Assembly: GCF_000246945.1 (NCBI RefSeq)
Contig: NZ_BAEX01000011.1
Coordinates: 1-52,595 of the forward strand
Source of the DNA: Myroides injenensis M09-0166
GTDB lineage: Bacteria; Bacteroidota; Bacteroidia; Flavobacteriales; Flavobacteriaceae
Reading direction: 5' to 3'
DNA length: 52,595 nucleotides
The first letter of the stretch is position 1; each line of letters begins with the position of its first letter. The notes under the pieces were generated by a model. That model had not been told where the DNA came from and ran no database searches. It saw only the letters and a list, made by a program, of their open reading frames with translations. Below, in pieces: positions 42,414 to 51,696 of the stretch. The position numbers and the translations under genes were made by a program.

Positions 42414-43385
42414 ATGCAGACAATTAAAGCAGGAATAGTTGGAGGGGCTGGCTATACTGGAGGAGAGTTGTTAAGATTATTACTACCTCATCCAGCAGTA
42501 GAGATTGTATTTGTACACTCTAATAGCAGTGCAGGCAAACCAGTATATGATGTGCACACTGATCTTTTTGGTGATACAGATTTAAAGTTTAGTGCGTCAT
42601 TGACACAAGATATTGATGTTTTGTTTTTGTGTATGGGGCATGGTGACTCTAAAGCATTCTTAGCAGAAAACGAGATAGATAGCGAAATAAAGATTATCGA
42701 CCTTAGCCAAGACTTTAGATTGAAAGAGACAGCAGGACAATTTGTATATGGATTGCCAGAGCTAAACAGAGAGCAAATTAAAAAAGCAAGTTATATAGCT
42801 AATCCAGGTTGTTTTGCTACAGCGCTACAGTTGGCTTTATTGCCATTAGCGAGTGCAGGGAAATTACCAGAGTCTATTTATATCAATGCCTTGACAGGAT
42901 CTACAGGAGCAGGACAAAGTCTATCTACTACTTCTCACTTTAGTTGGAGAGCGAATAATATATCAGTGTATAAAGCTTTCACTCATCAGCATCTTAATGA
43001 GATAGGAGAGAGCTTAACACAGCTACAACCGGGGTATGCTAAGAATATTAAGTTTATTCCTGAGCGTGGAGACTTTAGCAGAGGAATCTTTGCAAGTGTA
43101 ATGTTTGAATCTACATTGACAGAAGAAGAGTTATACAAACTGTATTATACCTACTATGAGCAACACCCATTTACCCATGTTAGTGCTAAGGGAATAGATT
43201 TAAAACAAGTAGTTAATACGAATAAATGCCTTGTATCTATTGTAAAGAACGGAGATGATGTGTTGATAACAAGTGCAATAGATAACTTGTTAAAAGGTGC
43301 AAGTGGGCAAGCAGTTCAAAATATGAACTTGTTGTTCGGGTTAGACGAAAAGACAGGTTTACAATTAAAAGCTTCGGCTTTCTAA
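42414..43385 (+). CDS. argC: N-acetyl-gamma-glutamyl-phosphate reductase
   Basis: ArgC reduces N-acylglutamyl phosphate to the semialdehyde with NADPH. The 323 residues include GIVGGAGYTGGELLRLL (7-23) for the cofactor and the active-site Cys133 in ANPGCFATALQL; HQHLNEIGE carries the catalytic His region. The length matches type 1 ArgC. It is placed between argG and argD with 3- and 12-base gaps. Confidence 0.96.
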   Translation: MQTIKAGIVGGAGYTGGELLRLLLPHPAVEIVFVHSNSSAGKPVYDVHTDLFGDTDLKFSASLTQDIDVLFLCMGHGDSKAFLAENEIDSEIKIIDLSQDFRLKETAGQFVYGLPELNREQIKKASYIANPGCFATALQLALLPLASAGKLPESIYINALTGSTGAGQSLSTTSHFSWRANNISVYKAFTHQHLNEIGESLTQLQPGYAKNIKFIPERGDFSRGIFASVMFESTLTEEELYKLYYTYYEQHPFTHVSAKGIDLKQVVNTNKCLVSIVKNGDDVLITSAIDNLLKGASGQAVQNMNLLFGLDEKTGLQLKASAF

Positions 43386-43397
43386 AAAAAGTTTATT

Positions 43398-44537
43398 ATG
43401 ATGAAATTATATGATGTATACCCACTTAATCCTATCGAAATTGTAAAAGGAATAGGCAGTAAAGTATATGATAACAATGATCAAGAGTATTTAGATTTAT
43501 ATGGAGGTCACGCAGTAATCTCTATCGGACATACTCATCCGCACTATGTAGCGAGATTAAAAGACCAACTTGATAAAATCGGATTTTATTCTAATTCTAT
43601 AGAAATTCCTCTTCAACAGCAGTTAGCTGCTTTGTTAGGAGAGGTCGCTGGGTTGGACAATTATCAATTGTTCTTGTGTAATTCAGGAGCAGAAGCAAAC
43701 GAAAACGCATTAAAGTTAGCTTCTTTTTACAATGGTAAGAAGAAAGTAATTGCTTTTGATAAAGCTTTTCACGGAAGAACATCTCTTGCTGTTTCTGCTA
43801 CTGATAACCCAAAGATAGTCGCACCAGTAAATCAGACTGACAATATTGTGTTCCTACCTTTTAATGATGAGAACGCGTTAGAACAAGCATTTGCTTCTTA
43901 TGGTGATGAGGTAACGGCTGTAATTATTGAAGGAATACAAGGTGTAGGAGGTATTCAGGTAGCTACTGATAGTTTCTTAAAGAAAATTAGAACGTTAACT
44001 ACACAGTATGGAGCAGTATTTATCGCAGACGAGGTACAATGCGGATATGGACGTACAGGTTCTTTTTATGCTGTAAATGATGGAGGTGTAGATGCAGATA
44101 TTTATACTATGGCAAAAGGAATGGGCAACGGATTTCCTATTGGTGCTATTGCTATAGGTTCACAGTTTGAGCCTTGGCATGGGCAGTTAGGAACGACATT
44201 TGGTGGAAATCACTTAGCTTGTGCAGCAGCATTATCTGTGTTGGAAGTAATGAAACAAGATAACCTAATGGCTCATACAGCACATATTGGAAACTATTTA
44301 ATCAACGAGTTAAAGAAGTTAGATAAGATAACAGAAGTTAGAGGTAAGGGATTAATGATTGGTATAGATCTTGCACCTGAGTTAAAGGACGTTCGTAAAG
44401 AACTTTTAGTGAAAGATAACATCTTTACTGGGACAGCAAGCCCTAATGTAATTCGGCTATTGCCAGCATTAAATCTAAGTCAAGCAGATGCAGATTTATT
44501 CTTGGACAAATTCAGCAATAGATTACAACAATTTTAA
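43398..44537 (+). CDS. argD: Acetylornithine aminotransferase
   Basis: ArgD makes N-acylornithine from the semialdehyde using glutamate and PLP. The class III aminotransferase motifs are present: LYGGHAVISIGHTHP, FLCNSGAEANENALKLA, FIADEVQCGYGRTG and the PLP lysine at 240 in MAKGMGNGFPIGAIA. The 379-residue length is normal. Acetyl- and succinylornithine forms of the substrate cannot be separated from sequence. Next is argF' after 13 bases. Confidence 0.95.
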   Translation: MMKLYDVYPLNPIEIVKGIGSKVYDNNDQEYLDLYGGHAVISIGHTHPHYVARLKDQLDKIGFYSNSIEIPLQQQLAALLGEVAGLDNYQLFLCNSGAEANENALKLASFYNGKKKVIAFDKAFHGRTSLAVSATDNPKIVAPVNQTDNIVFLPFNDENALEQAFASYGDEVTAVIIEGIQGVGGIQVATDSFLKKIRTLTTQYGAVFIADEVQCGYGRTGSFYAVNDGGVDADIYTMAKGMGNGFPIGAIAIGSQFEPWHGQLGTTFGGNHLACAAALSVLEVMKQDNLMAHTAHIGNYLINELKKLDKITEVRGKGLMIGIDLAPELKDVRKELLVKDNIFTGTASPNVIRLLPALNLSQADADLFLDKFSNRLQQF

Positions 44538-44550
44538 ATTCGATTAAACA

Positions 44551-45549
44551 ATGAAACAATTTTTTTCCGTTAACGATATAACATCTCTATCTCAAGCAGT
44601 ACAGAGTGCACTAGCATCTAAGCAGAGTCCTTATGCAGATGAGGCTCTTGGTAAACATAAGACAATAGGATTAGTATTCTTAAACCCAAGTTTACGTACA
44701 AGGATGAGTACACAAAAGGCTGCTATGAATTTGGGGATGAATGTAATGGTAATGAATATGACATCTGATGGTTGGGCATTAGAGACTAAGGATGGCGTAG
44801 TGATGGACGGAAATACTGCAGAGCATATTAAAGAGGCTGCTGCCGTAATGGGCGAATACTGTGATATTTTAGGATTGCGTTCTTTCCCAGGGTTAAAAGA
44901 TGCTGATGAGGATTATAGCGAAGAGTTATTTAGCAAGTTTGCTAAGTATTGCGGAAAGCCAGTAGTTAGTTTAGAGAGTGCTACAAGACACCCATTACAG
45001 AGTTTTACAGACTTGATTACTATAGTAGAGCATTTCGATTACCAATATGATAATGCACAAGAGAAGTTAGTTCCTCTTGATAAGAAACCAAAGGTAGTAT
45101 TGACTTGGGCACCTCATGTAAAAGCATTGCCACAAGCTGTACCTAATTCATTCGCAGAGTGGATGTGTAGAGCGCAGGCAGAAGGATTAGTAGATTTCGT
45201 AGTTACACACCCTGAAGGATATGCTTTAAAAGAAGAATTTACGCAAGGTGCTAAAGTAACTACCAATCAAGATGAAGCTTTAGCGGATGCGGACTTCGTT
45301 TATGTAAAGAACTGGTCAAGTTATGAAGACTATGGACAGATTACTTGTACAGATAAGTCGTGGATGCTTACACTAAATAAGTTAGAAGCAACTAATAAGG
45401 CTAAAGTAATGCACTGTTTGCCGGTTAGACGTGATTTAGTGATATCATCAGAGGTATTAGACAGTGAGCACTCTATTGTAATCCAAGAAGCTGGTAATAG
45501 AGTTTGGGCAGCACAAGCTGTATTAAAAGAAATGCTAAAAAACCAATAG
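44551..45549 (+). CDS. argF': N-acylornithine carbamoyltransferase (Bacteroides-type ArgF')
   Basis: This enzyme transfers carbamoyl to an N-acylated ornithine, not to free ornithine. The 332 residues show the carbamoyl-phosphate motif SLRTR at 47-51, ATRHPLQSFTDLITI, WAPHVKALPQAVPNSFAEWM and the HCLPVRR end motif, all very close to Bacteroides fragilis SOTCase. The position that sets the acyl choice, residue 90, is Ala here (DGNTAEHI); it is Pro in the B. fragilis succinylornithine enzyme and Glu in the matching place of the Xanthomonas acetylornithine enzyme. The substrate is therefore open. The pathway must then deacylate citrulline, which fits the argE gene downstream. Confidence 0.93.
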   Translation: MKQFFSVNDITSLSQAVQSALASKQSPYADEALGKHKTIGLVFLNPSLRTRMSTQKAAMNLGMNVMVMNMTSDGWALETKDGVVMDGNTAEHIKEAAAVMGEYCDILGLRSFPGLKDADEDYSEELFSKFAKYCGKPVVSLESATRHPLQSFTDLITIVEHFDYQYDNAQEKLVPLDKKPKVVLTWAPHVKALPQAVPNSFAEWMCRAQAEGLVDFVVTHPEGYALKEEFTQGAKVTTNQDEALADADFVYVKNWSSYEDYGQITCTDKSWMLTLNKLEATNKAKVMHCLPVRRDLVISSEVLDSEHSIVIQEAGNRVWAAQAVLKEMLKNQ

Positions 45550-45552
45550 ATT

Positions 45553-46332
45553 ATGCAGAGCCTTACAGTTATAAAGATAGGAGGTAATATCGTAGATGAT
45601 CCGTTAGCGTTAAATGCTTTTCTAGACATCTATGCTCAGATAGAAGGACCTAAGGTCTTAGTACATGGAGGAGGCAAATTAGCAACGCGTATGGCTACTC
45701 AATTAGGGATAGAGACTCAAATGGTCAATGGTCGTCGTATTACTGACGAAGCGATGTTACCCATAGCTGTAATGGTATATGCAGGATTAATAAACAAACA
45801 GATTACAGCGCAACTTCAATCAAGAGGTTGTGATGCGATAGGAATCTCAGGCGCAGATGCTAAGCTGATACAAAGTCATAAACGTCCTATACAACCAATA
45901 GATTATGGATATGTGGGAGATTTTAAGGCTAGCGATGTAAATGTGGTTCGACTAAAACAATTAGTAGAGATAGGACTAAGTCCTGTATTCTCTGCGATTA
46001 CGGCGGATAAGGAAGGCCAACTATTAAACACGAATGCAGACACCATCGCATCTAATTTAGCAATAGCATTAGCGACTGAATATAAAGTGGCTTTAATATA
46101 TTGCTTTGAACGCAAAGGTGTGTTGCAGGACATTAACAACGAGGACTCTGTGATTAGCACAATTAATTACGAGAACTTTACACAACTAAAACAAGAAGGT
46201 GTGATAGCAGATGGTATGTTGCCAAAGATAGAAAATGCTTTGGCTGCTATCGACCAAGGTATAGATAGAGTATGTATCAAAAAGGCAGAAGATTTATTAA
46301 TTGAAAAGGCAGGTACTACGATACAGCAATAG
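45553..46332 (+). CDS. argB: Acetylglutamate kinase
   Basis: ArgB phosphorylates N-acylglutamate. The 259-residue amino-acid-kinase fold has VIKIGGNIVDD at the start, VLVHGGGKLATRMATQLG for substrate binding, and NADTIASNLAIALATEYKVAL near the nucleotide site. It lacks the N-terminal extension of arginine-inhibited hexameric enzymes, so feedback by arginine through that extension is unlikely. It starts 3 bases after argF'. Confidence 0.95.
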   Translation: MQSLTVIKIGGNIVDDPLALNAFLDIYAQIEGPKVLVHGGGKLATRMATQLGIETQMVNGRRITDEAMLPIAVMVYAGLINKQITAQLQSRGCDAIGISGADAKLIQSHKRPIQPIDYGYVGDFKASDVNVVRLKQLVEIGLSPVFSAITADKEGQLLNTNADTIASNLAIALATEYKVALIYCFERKGVLQDINNEDSVISTINYENFTQLKQEGVIADGMLPKIENALAAIDQGIDRVCIKKAEDLLIEKAGTTIQQ

Positions 46333-46365
46333 AATATACCATTACCATAATTATAAAACAGAAAC

Positions 46366-47424
46366 ATGAAAGATATACTAATAACAGAGGCTGTAGATTT
46401 ATTACAAAAATTAATTGCTTCTCCTTCTTTTAGTAAAGAAGAAAAACTTACTTCAGATTTAATTGCTTCATATTTAGAGTCACACGGAGTGGTTATTCAC
46501 CGAGAGTTATTCAATGTATGGGCTTTTAATAAATACTATGACCCAAGTAAGCCTACTATTCTGTTAAACTCTCATCATGATACTGTGAAGCCTAATAAGG
46601 ATTATACTCGTGATCCTTTTAAACCAGAAATTATAGATGGTAAGTTATTTGGATTGGGTAGTAATGATGCAGGTGGATGCTTAGTATCTCTTATCGCTAC
46701 GTTTCTTTACTTCTATGAGAAGGAAGATTTGAAATACAACTTCTGTATTGCTGCAACAGCGGAAGAGGAGATATCAGGAAACAATGGTTTAGAATATGTG
46801 ATTCCTAAATTAGGAGAATTAGAATTCGCTATCGTAGGAGAACCTACACAAATGCATTTAGCTGTAGCAGAGCGAGGATTAATGGTGTTAGACTGTGTGG
46901 CTAAAGGACGTTCTGGGCATGCAGCTCGCAATGAAGGGGACAATGCGATATTTAAAGCGATTAAAGATATAGAGTGGTTTAATACGTATCAGTTTCCTAA
47001 GGTATCTGAAGAGTTTGGACCTATTAAGATGAGTGTTACTATGATTAACTCAGGAACTCAGCATAATGTAGTGCCTTCTACTTGTGATTTTGTAGTAGAT
47101 GTACGTGTGACAGATGCCTATACAAATGAAGAAGTATTAGAAATGGTAAAACAGCATGTAAACTGTGATGTCACTGCTCGTTCTACTCGATTAAAACCTT
47201 CCTCTATAGCTAAGGATCATCCTATTGTACAGGCTGGAATAGCATTGGGAAGAGATACTTATGGATCACCTACTACGAGTGACCAAGCCTTATTAAGTAT
47301 TCCATCGCTTAAGTGTGGACCTGGTGACTCAGCTCGCTCGCATACAGCAGACGAATTTGTCTATGTAAATGAAATCAAAGAGGGAATAGCCTTGTATATA
47401 GAGATGTTAACGCAAATCGTGTAG
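46366..47424 (+). CDS. argE: M20 family deacylase (N-acetylcitrulline/ornithine deacylase)
   Basis: A 352-residue M20 dinuclear zinc hydrolase. LLNSHHDTVKPNKDYTRDPF has the first metal His and the Asp; GLGSNDAGGC the bridging Asp; ATAEEEISGNNG the general base Glu pair; and GPGDSARSHTADEFV the late metal His. Given an acylornithine carbamoyltransferase in the same operon, the natural substrate is probably N-acylcitrulline. It sits 33 bases after argB, the largest gap in the operon, and 3 before argH. Confidence 0.92.
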   Translation: MKDILITEAVDLLQKLIASPSFSKEEKLTSDLIASYLESHGVVIHRELFNVWAFNKYYDPSKPTILLNSHHDTVKPNKDYTRDPFKPEIIDGKLFGLGSNDAGGCLVSLIATFLYFYEKEDLKYNFCIAATAEEEISGNNGLEYVIPKLGELEFAIVGEPTQMHLAVAERGLMVLDCVAKGRSGHAARNEGDNAIFKAIKDIEWFNTYQFPKVSEEFGPIKMSVTMINSGTQHNVVPSTCDFVVDVRVTDAYTNEEVLEMVKQHVNCDVTARSTRLKPSSIAKDHPIVQAGIALGRDTYGSPTTSDQALLSIPSLKCGPGDSARSHTADEFVYVNEIKEGIALYIEMLTQIV

Positions 47425-47427
47425 CAA

Positions 47428-48759
47428 ATGAAATTATGGCAAAAGAATACTACAGTGAATCAATCAGTAGATACATTCACAGTAGGACAAGATAGAGTGT
47501 TAGATATGAACCTAGCGGCATTTGACGTGATGGGGTCACTAGCACATACACAGATGTTAGAAAGCATCGGATTACTAGAGGCTGAAGACTTAGTAATTAT
47601 ACAGAAAGAATTAAAACAGATTTACCAAGAGATATTAGCTGGACAATTCACAATAGAGGATGATGTAGAAGATATTCATTCACAAGTAGAGTTGTTATTG
47701 ACAAGAAGAATTGGTGAAGCAGGTAAGAAGATACATTCAGGACGTTCAAGAAACGACCAAGTGTTAGTAGATCTTAAGTTATATTTCCGCCATGAGATAG
47801 AAGAGATTGCAGTAAAGACAAAAGAGGTGTTTGACACATTACAAGGTTTAAGCGACCAGTATAAAGAGGTCTTATTACCTGGTTATACGCATTTACAAAT
47901 CGCAATGCCTTCGTCATTTGGCTTGTGGTTTGGTGCGTATGCGGAGAGCTTAGTGGATGACTTAGAGATGATGTTAGCCGCATGGAAAGTGACAAATAAG
48001 AATCCATTAGGCTCAGCTGCTGGTTATGGTTCATCATTTCCTCTAAATAGACAGATGACTACCGATTTATTGGGCTTTCAGTCTATGAATTATAATGTAG
48101 TCTATGCTCAAATGGGGAGAGGTAAGACAGAACGTATCTTAGCTCAAGGGTTGAGTGCTATAGCTGCTACTTTAGCTAAGTTCGCAATGGATGGGTGCTT
48201 GTATATGAGTCAAAATATGGGGTTTATTAAGTTTCCTGATAATTTAACAACCGGGTCAAGTATTATGCCTCATAAGAAGAATCCTGACGTTTTAGAGCTT
48301 ATTCGTTCAAGATGTAACAAGATACAAGCTTTGCCAAACGAAATAGCCTTAATGACTGCTAATTTGCCTTCTGGGTACCATAGAGATCTTCAGTTGTTAA
48401 AAGAGAACCTGTTTCCAGCTTTTACTTCTTTAAAAGAATGTTTAGATATTTTAAAACTGATGTTAGATAATATCGAGGTGAATAAAGACATATTAAGCGA
48501 TCCGAAATACGACTATTTGTTTAGTGTTGAGGTTGTGAATGATTATGTACTAAAAGGAATGCCTTTTAGAGAAGCATATAAAGAGATAGGTCTGTCTATA
48601 GAGGCAGGAACTTATCAACCTTCAAAAGAGGTTAACCATACACACGAAGGGAGTGTAGGTAACCTGATGAATGATGCAATCAAAGCTGAGTTTGACCATG
48701 TATATGCGTCATTTGGTTTTGACCAAGTAAATGAGAAACTAGTAAGTTTAGTGTTGTGA
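47428..48759 (+). CDS. argH: Argininosuccinate lyase
   Basis: ArgH splits argininosuccinate into arginine and fumarate, the last step. The 443 residues show HSGRSRNDQVLVDLKLY, PGYTHLQIAMPSSFGLW, NPLGSAAGYGSSFPLNR and the fumarase/aspartase signature GSSIMPHKKNPDVLELIR with the catalytic Ser loop. Slightly shorter than the 457-residue E. coli enzyme but complete. It is the last gene of the operon, before a terminator. Confidence 0.96.
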   Translation: MKLWQKNTTVNQSVDTFTVGQDRVLDMNLAAFDVMGSLAHTQMLESIGLLEAEDLVIIQKELKQIYQEILAGQFTIEDDVEDIHSQVELLLTRRIGEAGKKIHSGRSRNDQVLVDLKLYFRHEIEEIAVKTKEVFDTLQGLSDQYKEVLLPGYTHLQIAMPSSFGLWFGAYAESLVDDLEMMLAAWKVTNKNPLGSAAGYGSSFPLNRQMTTDLLGFQSMNYNVVYAQMGRGKTERILAQGLSAIAATLAKFAMDGCLYMSQNMGFIKFPDNLTTGSSIMPHKKNPDVLELIRSRCNKIQALPNEIALMTANLPSGYHRDLQLLKENLFPAFTSLKECLDILKLMLDNIEVNKDILSDPKYDYLFSVEVVNDYVLKGMPFREAYKEIGLSIEAGTYQPSKEVNHTHEGSVGNLMNDAIKAEFDHVYASFGFDQVNEKLVSLVL

Positions 48760-48770
48760 TAAATTGCTAA

Positions 48771-48803
48771 AAGGCTTTCCCACGCGGTGGGAGAGCTTTT
48801 TTT
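48771..48803 (+). terminator. Rho-independent terminator of the arginine operon
   Basis: A GC-rich stem of about 12 bp with one bulged base and a G-T pair (48771-48783 with 48787-48798), loop GCG, followed by T7. It begins 11 bases after the argH stop codon. Confidence 0.85.
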
Positions 48804-49085
48804 ACTTTTTTCAAACTTTGGTTAACAATAAAAGAAATCTAGAGTTATATATACCAGGGATTATTAAATTAGAATGTAATAAAACGTTAAGTATAAAGTA
48901 TTATGCTTGCATATAATATATAATCTTAATTGTTAATTTATCTATTTTACTTTTATAATCGCTTTTTTTTAATACTTTTATAGGAACTAAATTTTAATAA
49001 GATTATTTAAGTAGTAGAATATATTTTCCTGAGTTTATTCTATTATTGATAATACTAGTAAATTTAAGAATGATAGCTAAGTTAA
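48804..49085 (+). other. Gene-free stretch between convergent transcripts
   Basis: About 280 very AT-rich bases between the terminators of argH and of the reductase gene. I see no coding or structural signal. Confidence 0.45.
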
Positions 49086-49122
49086 AAAAAAGAGGTTAGG
49101 ATAATTTCCTAACCTCTTTTTT
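49086..49122 (-). terminator. Rho-independent terminator after the PaaE-like reductase
   Basis: A 15-bp stem (49086-49100 with 49108-49122) with a 7-base loop; the outer A/T pairs supply the T run on the minus strand. It lies directly after the stop codon. Confidence 0.85.
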
Positions 49123-49124
49123 AA

Positions 49125-50189
49125 TTATACATCATCATAGTCAATGTAGATTTCATCAGATGTAACTAAGGCTTGACATGACAGTATTAATCCGTCTGCA
49201 ATTTCATCTTCTGATAGGATGCTATTCTTTTGCATTATTGCAGATCCTTTTATTATACGGCACATACAAGAACTACAAATACCACCTTGGCATGAATAAG
49301 GAGCATCTATTCCTGCCTTTAAAACGCCATTAAGTAATATTTCATTTTTAGGCATTTCAAAGCTTTGCTCATCATCGTCAACTAGTGCTGTAACTTTTAT
49401 AGTAGCATTATTATTTGACTCTTCAACTATAATATTTACTTTATTATCGTTATTTGGCGTAAAGATTTCAAAAGCTATATTTTCTTTATCTACACCTCTT
49501 TCTTGTAATGTTAAAGAAATTAAATCAATCATTTCCTCTGGACCACATAAAAAGAACTTAGAGAAATCCTTCTCACTACGAGTATCATTTATGACGAAAT
49601 TAATTGCAGCTTTACCTATACGACCGAATAGGCAGTCATCCTCTTTTGTTCTGGAATAAATAAAGTGAATAAAAAGTCGATCGTTATATTTTTCTTGTAA
49701 TAAATGAAGTTCTTGATGAAAAATAGTCTCTTCTGCACTTTTATTTCCATAAACTAAAGTAAATGTACTATTTGCTTCTTGCTCAAGAACTGTTTTAATA
49801 ATTGCAATAACCGGTGTAATACCACTTCCTGCAACAAATGCAGCGTAGTTATTCGCTACGTTAGCATTAGGAATTATTGTAAATCTTCCTTCAGGAGTTT
49901 CTACTTCAAGTTTGTCGCCTACTCTTAGCACTTCATTAGCATAAGTAGAGAAAATACCTTTTTCTACTTTTTTAACAGCAATTCTTAGCTCTCCACTGTT
50001 AGGTGTCGAACAAATTGAATACGCTCTTCTAATCTCAGTTCCTTGATTGTTGTATTTGATGTTTAGATATTGACCAGCTGTAAATTTATAGTCATCTTTT
50101 AAAGTTGCTGGAATATCAAATACTATTGATACCGCATTAGGAGTCTCCTGTCGGATTTCCTTAACAGTTAATAGATTAAATTTTGACAT
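49125..50189 (-). CDS. PaaE-like ferredoxin-NAD(P)H reductase (FAD and 2Fe-2S)
   Basis: A 354-residue three-domain oxidoreductase: FAD domain with RRAYSICSTPNSGELRIAVK (about 54-73), NAD(P) domain with AGSGITPVIAIIK and FLCGPEEMIDLI, and a C-terminal plant-type 2Fe-2S domain from about 265 with CQGGICSSC (Cys-x4-Cys-x2-Cys) and a last Cys in LILSCQA. This is the layout of PaaE, the reductase of phenylacetyl-CoA epoxidase, and of related ring-hydroxylase reductases. No paaABCD genes are nearby, so a PAA role is not supported and it may serve another oxygenase. A probable operator covers its promoter. Confidence 0.9.
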   Translation of the reverse strand: MSKFNLLTVKEIRQETPNAVSIVFDIPATLKDDYKFTAGQYLNIKYNNQGTEIRRAYSICSTPNSGELRIAVKKVEKGIFSTYANEVLRVGDKLEVETPEGRFTIIPNANVANNYAAFVAGSGITPVIAIIKTVLEQEANSTFTLVYGNKSAEETIFHQELHLLQEKYNDRLFIHFIYSRTKEDDCLFGRIGKAAINFVINDTRSEKDFSKFFLCGPEEMIDLISLTLQERGVDKENIAFEIFTPNNDNKVNIIVEESNNNATIKVTALVDDDEQSFEMPKNEILLNGVLKAGIDAPYSCQGGICSSCMCRIIKGSAIMQKNSILSEDEIADGLILSCQALVTSDEIYIDYDDV

Positions 50190-50197
50190 AGTTTAGT

Positions 50198-50219
50198 TTT
50201 GTTTGAACAAACAAAAATA
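50198..50219 (-). promoter_or_regulatory. -7 box and overlapping inverted repeat of the reductase gene
   Basis: On the minus strand TATTTTTG (50219 to 50212) is an exact -7 box. It partly overlaps an inverted repeat with 8-base arms, TTTGTTTG and CAAACAAA around a 2-base centre (50198-50215), which reaches to 9 bases before the start codon. A repressor bound there would block the transcription start. Confidence 0.55.
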
Positions 50220-50428
50220 CAAAACCGCTTGAGTAAAAAGAATTTAAAATTAAGCTTTGACAAATTTTTATATTAAATAGAGGAGTTATATATAAAAATT
50301 AAGTCTTGTTATCTACATGAGGTTTAACTATTCTTATTTTTTTGCTTAATAAAGTGTAACAAATAATAACAAATAGCTACTTATAGATATACCATATAGA
50401 GATTTTTAATTTGATTGAATTAGTTCAA

Positions 50429-50462
50429 AAAAAGGCGTTATACAACTGTATAACGCCTTTTT
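50429..50462 (-). terminator. Rho-independent terminator after pheS
   Basis: A perfect 15-bp stem (50429-50443 with 50448-50462), loop AACT, with A and T runs at its base, 25 bases beyond the pheS stop codon. Confidence 0.88.
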
Positions 50463-50486
50463 AATATCTTATGATTTGATCTATAA

Positions 50487-51503
50487 TTAGAAGCTTGCTT
50501 TAAATTGTTCTAAGAAACGTACATCATTTTCATAGAACATACGGATATCACCAATTTGATATAAAAGCATTGCAATACGCTCTATTCCCATACCAAATGC
50601 AAAACCACTATATTCATTAGGATCGATATTACAGTTCTTTAAAACGTTAGGATCTACCATTCCACATCCCATAATTTCTAACCATCCTGTACCTTTAGTA
50701 ATTCTATAGTCTGTTTCAGTTTTCAATCCCCAATAGATATCTACTTCAGCACTAGGCTCTGTAAAAGGGAAATAAGACGGACGTAAACGTATCTTAGATT
50801 TACCAAACATCTCTTTAGTAAAATATAATAAAGTTTGTTTTAAATCTGCAAACGATACATCTTTATCAATGTATAAACCTTCTACTTGGTGGAATATACA
50901 GTGTGAACGAGATGAAATAGCTTCATTTCTAAATACACGCCCTGGAGAAATAGTTCTCAATGGAGGAGTATTTTTTTCCATATAACGTACTTGTACCGAT
51001 GAGGTATGTGTACGTAACAAATGTTCAGGATTAGTTTGTACGAAGAAAGTGTCTTGCATATCTCTCGCAGGGTGATACTCGGGAAAGTTCAGTGCTGAGA
51101 AGTTATGCCAATCATCTTCGATTTCTGGTCCTTCAGAAATATTAAAACCGATACTATTAAAAATATCTACAATTTGGTTTTTTACTAATGAGATAGGGTG
51201 TCTAGAGCCTATTTCAAGAGGGTAACCAGGACGAGTTAAATCTCCGTAAAGACCTTGAACATCTTTTGAGTCTAGTTCTTCCTGAATTGATTTTACTTTA
51301 TTTTCAATCGTGCTTTTCAATAAATTGATAGCTTGTCCAAAATCTTTCTTTTGTTCATTTGGCACAGTTTTAAAGTGTGCGAATAGGTCGTTTAAAATTC
51401 CTTTTTTCGATAAGAATTTGATTCTAAATGCTTCAAGCGTCTCTTTGTTGTCAGTGTTGAACTGTTCTGCTTCACTAACGTATTCTTTTATTTTATCTAT
51501 CAT
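50487..51503 (-). CDS. pheS: Phenylalanine-tRNA ligase alpha subunit
   Basis: PheS is the catalytic subunit of the (alpha-beta)2 PheRS. The 338 residues have an N-terminal coiled coil (about 1-85), motif 1 around [21 protein letters not shown], motif 2 [22 protein letters not shown], and motif 3 [16 protein letters not shown]. The beta subunit gene pheT is not adjacent on either side; in many Bacteroidota the two are separated. Its own -7 box lies at 51523-51530 and a terminator follows, so it is transcribed alone. Confidence 0.96.
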   Translation of the reverse strand: MIDKIKEYVSEAEQFNTDNKETLEAFRIKFLSKKGILNDLFAHFKTVPNEQKKDFGQAINLLKSTIENKVKSIQEELDSKDVQGLYGDLTRPGYPLEIGSRHPISLVKNQIVDIFNSIGFNISEGPEIEDDWHNFSALNFPEYHPARDMQDTFFVQTNPEHLLRTHTSSVQVRYMEKNTPPLRTISPGRVFRNEAISSRSHCIFHQVEGLYIDKDVSFADLKQTLLYFTKEMFGKSKIRLRPSYFPFTEPSAEVDIYWGLKTETDYRITKGTGWLEIMGCGMVDPNVLKNCNIDPNEYSGFAFGMGIERIAMLLYQIGDIRMFYENDVRFLEQFKASF

Positions 51504-51522
51504 CTTGAGTAAAAGTAAAAAG

Positions 51523-51530
51523 CAAATTTA
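51523..51530 (-). promoter_or_regulatory. -7 promoter element of pheS
   Basis: Minus strand TAAATTTG, an exact TAnnTTTG match, 19 bases before the pheS start. No good -33 partner seen. Confidence 0.5.
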
Positions 51531-51696
51531 CTGCTTTTCAATTAGAGATTAAAATTTTAAAAGCCTATTATTTTTATAATTCTTTGTATTTAACGTTAGG
51601 CACACACAAAAAAACACATTCCCTTGTCATAATAATTAATACAAAGGTCAATGATTTTATAATTCAATAGTATTTAAATGATTAATAGGAGTATAA

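Noticed and set aside
49125-50189. Reductase as part of a phenylacetate degradation operon
   Set aside because: Domain order fits PaaE but no paaABCD or other catabolic genes lie around it; it stands between terminators alone.
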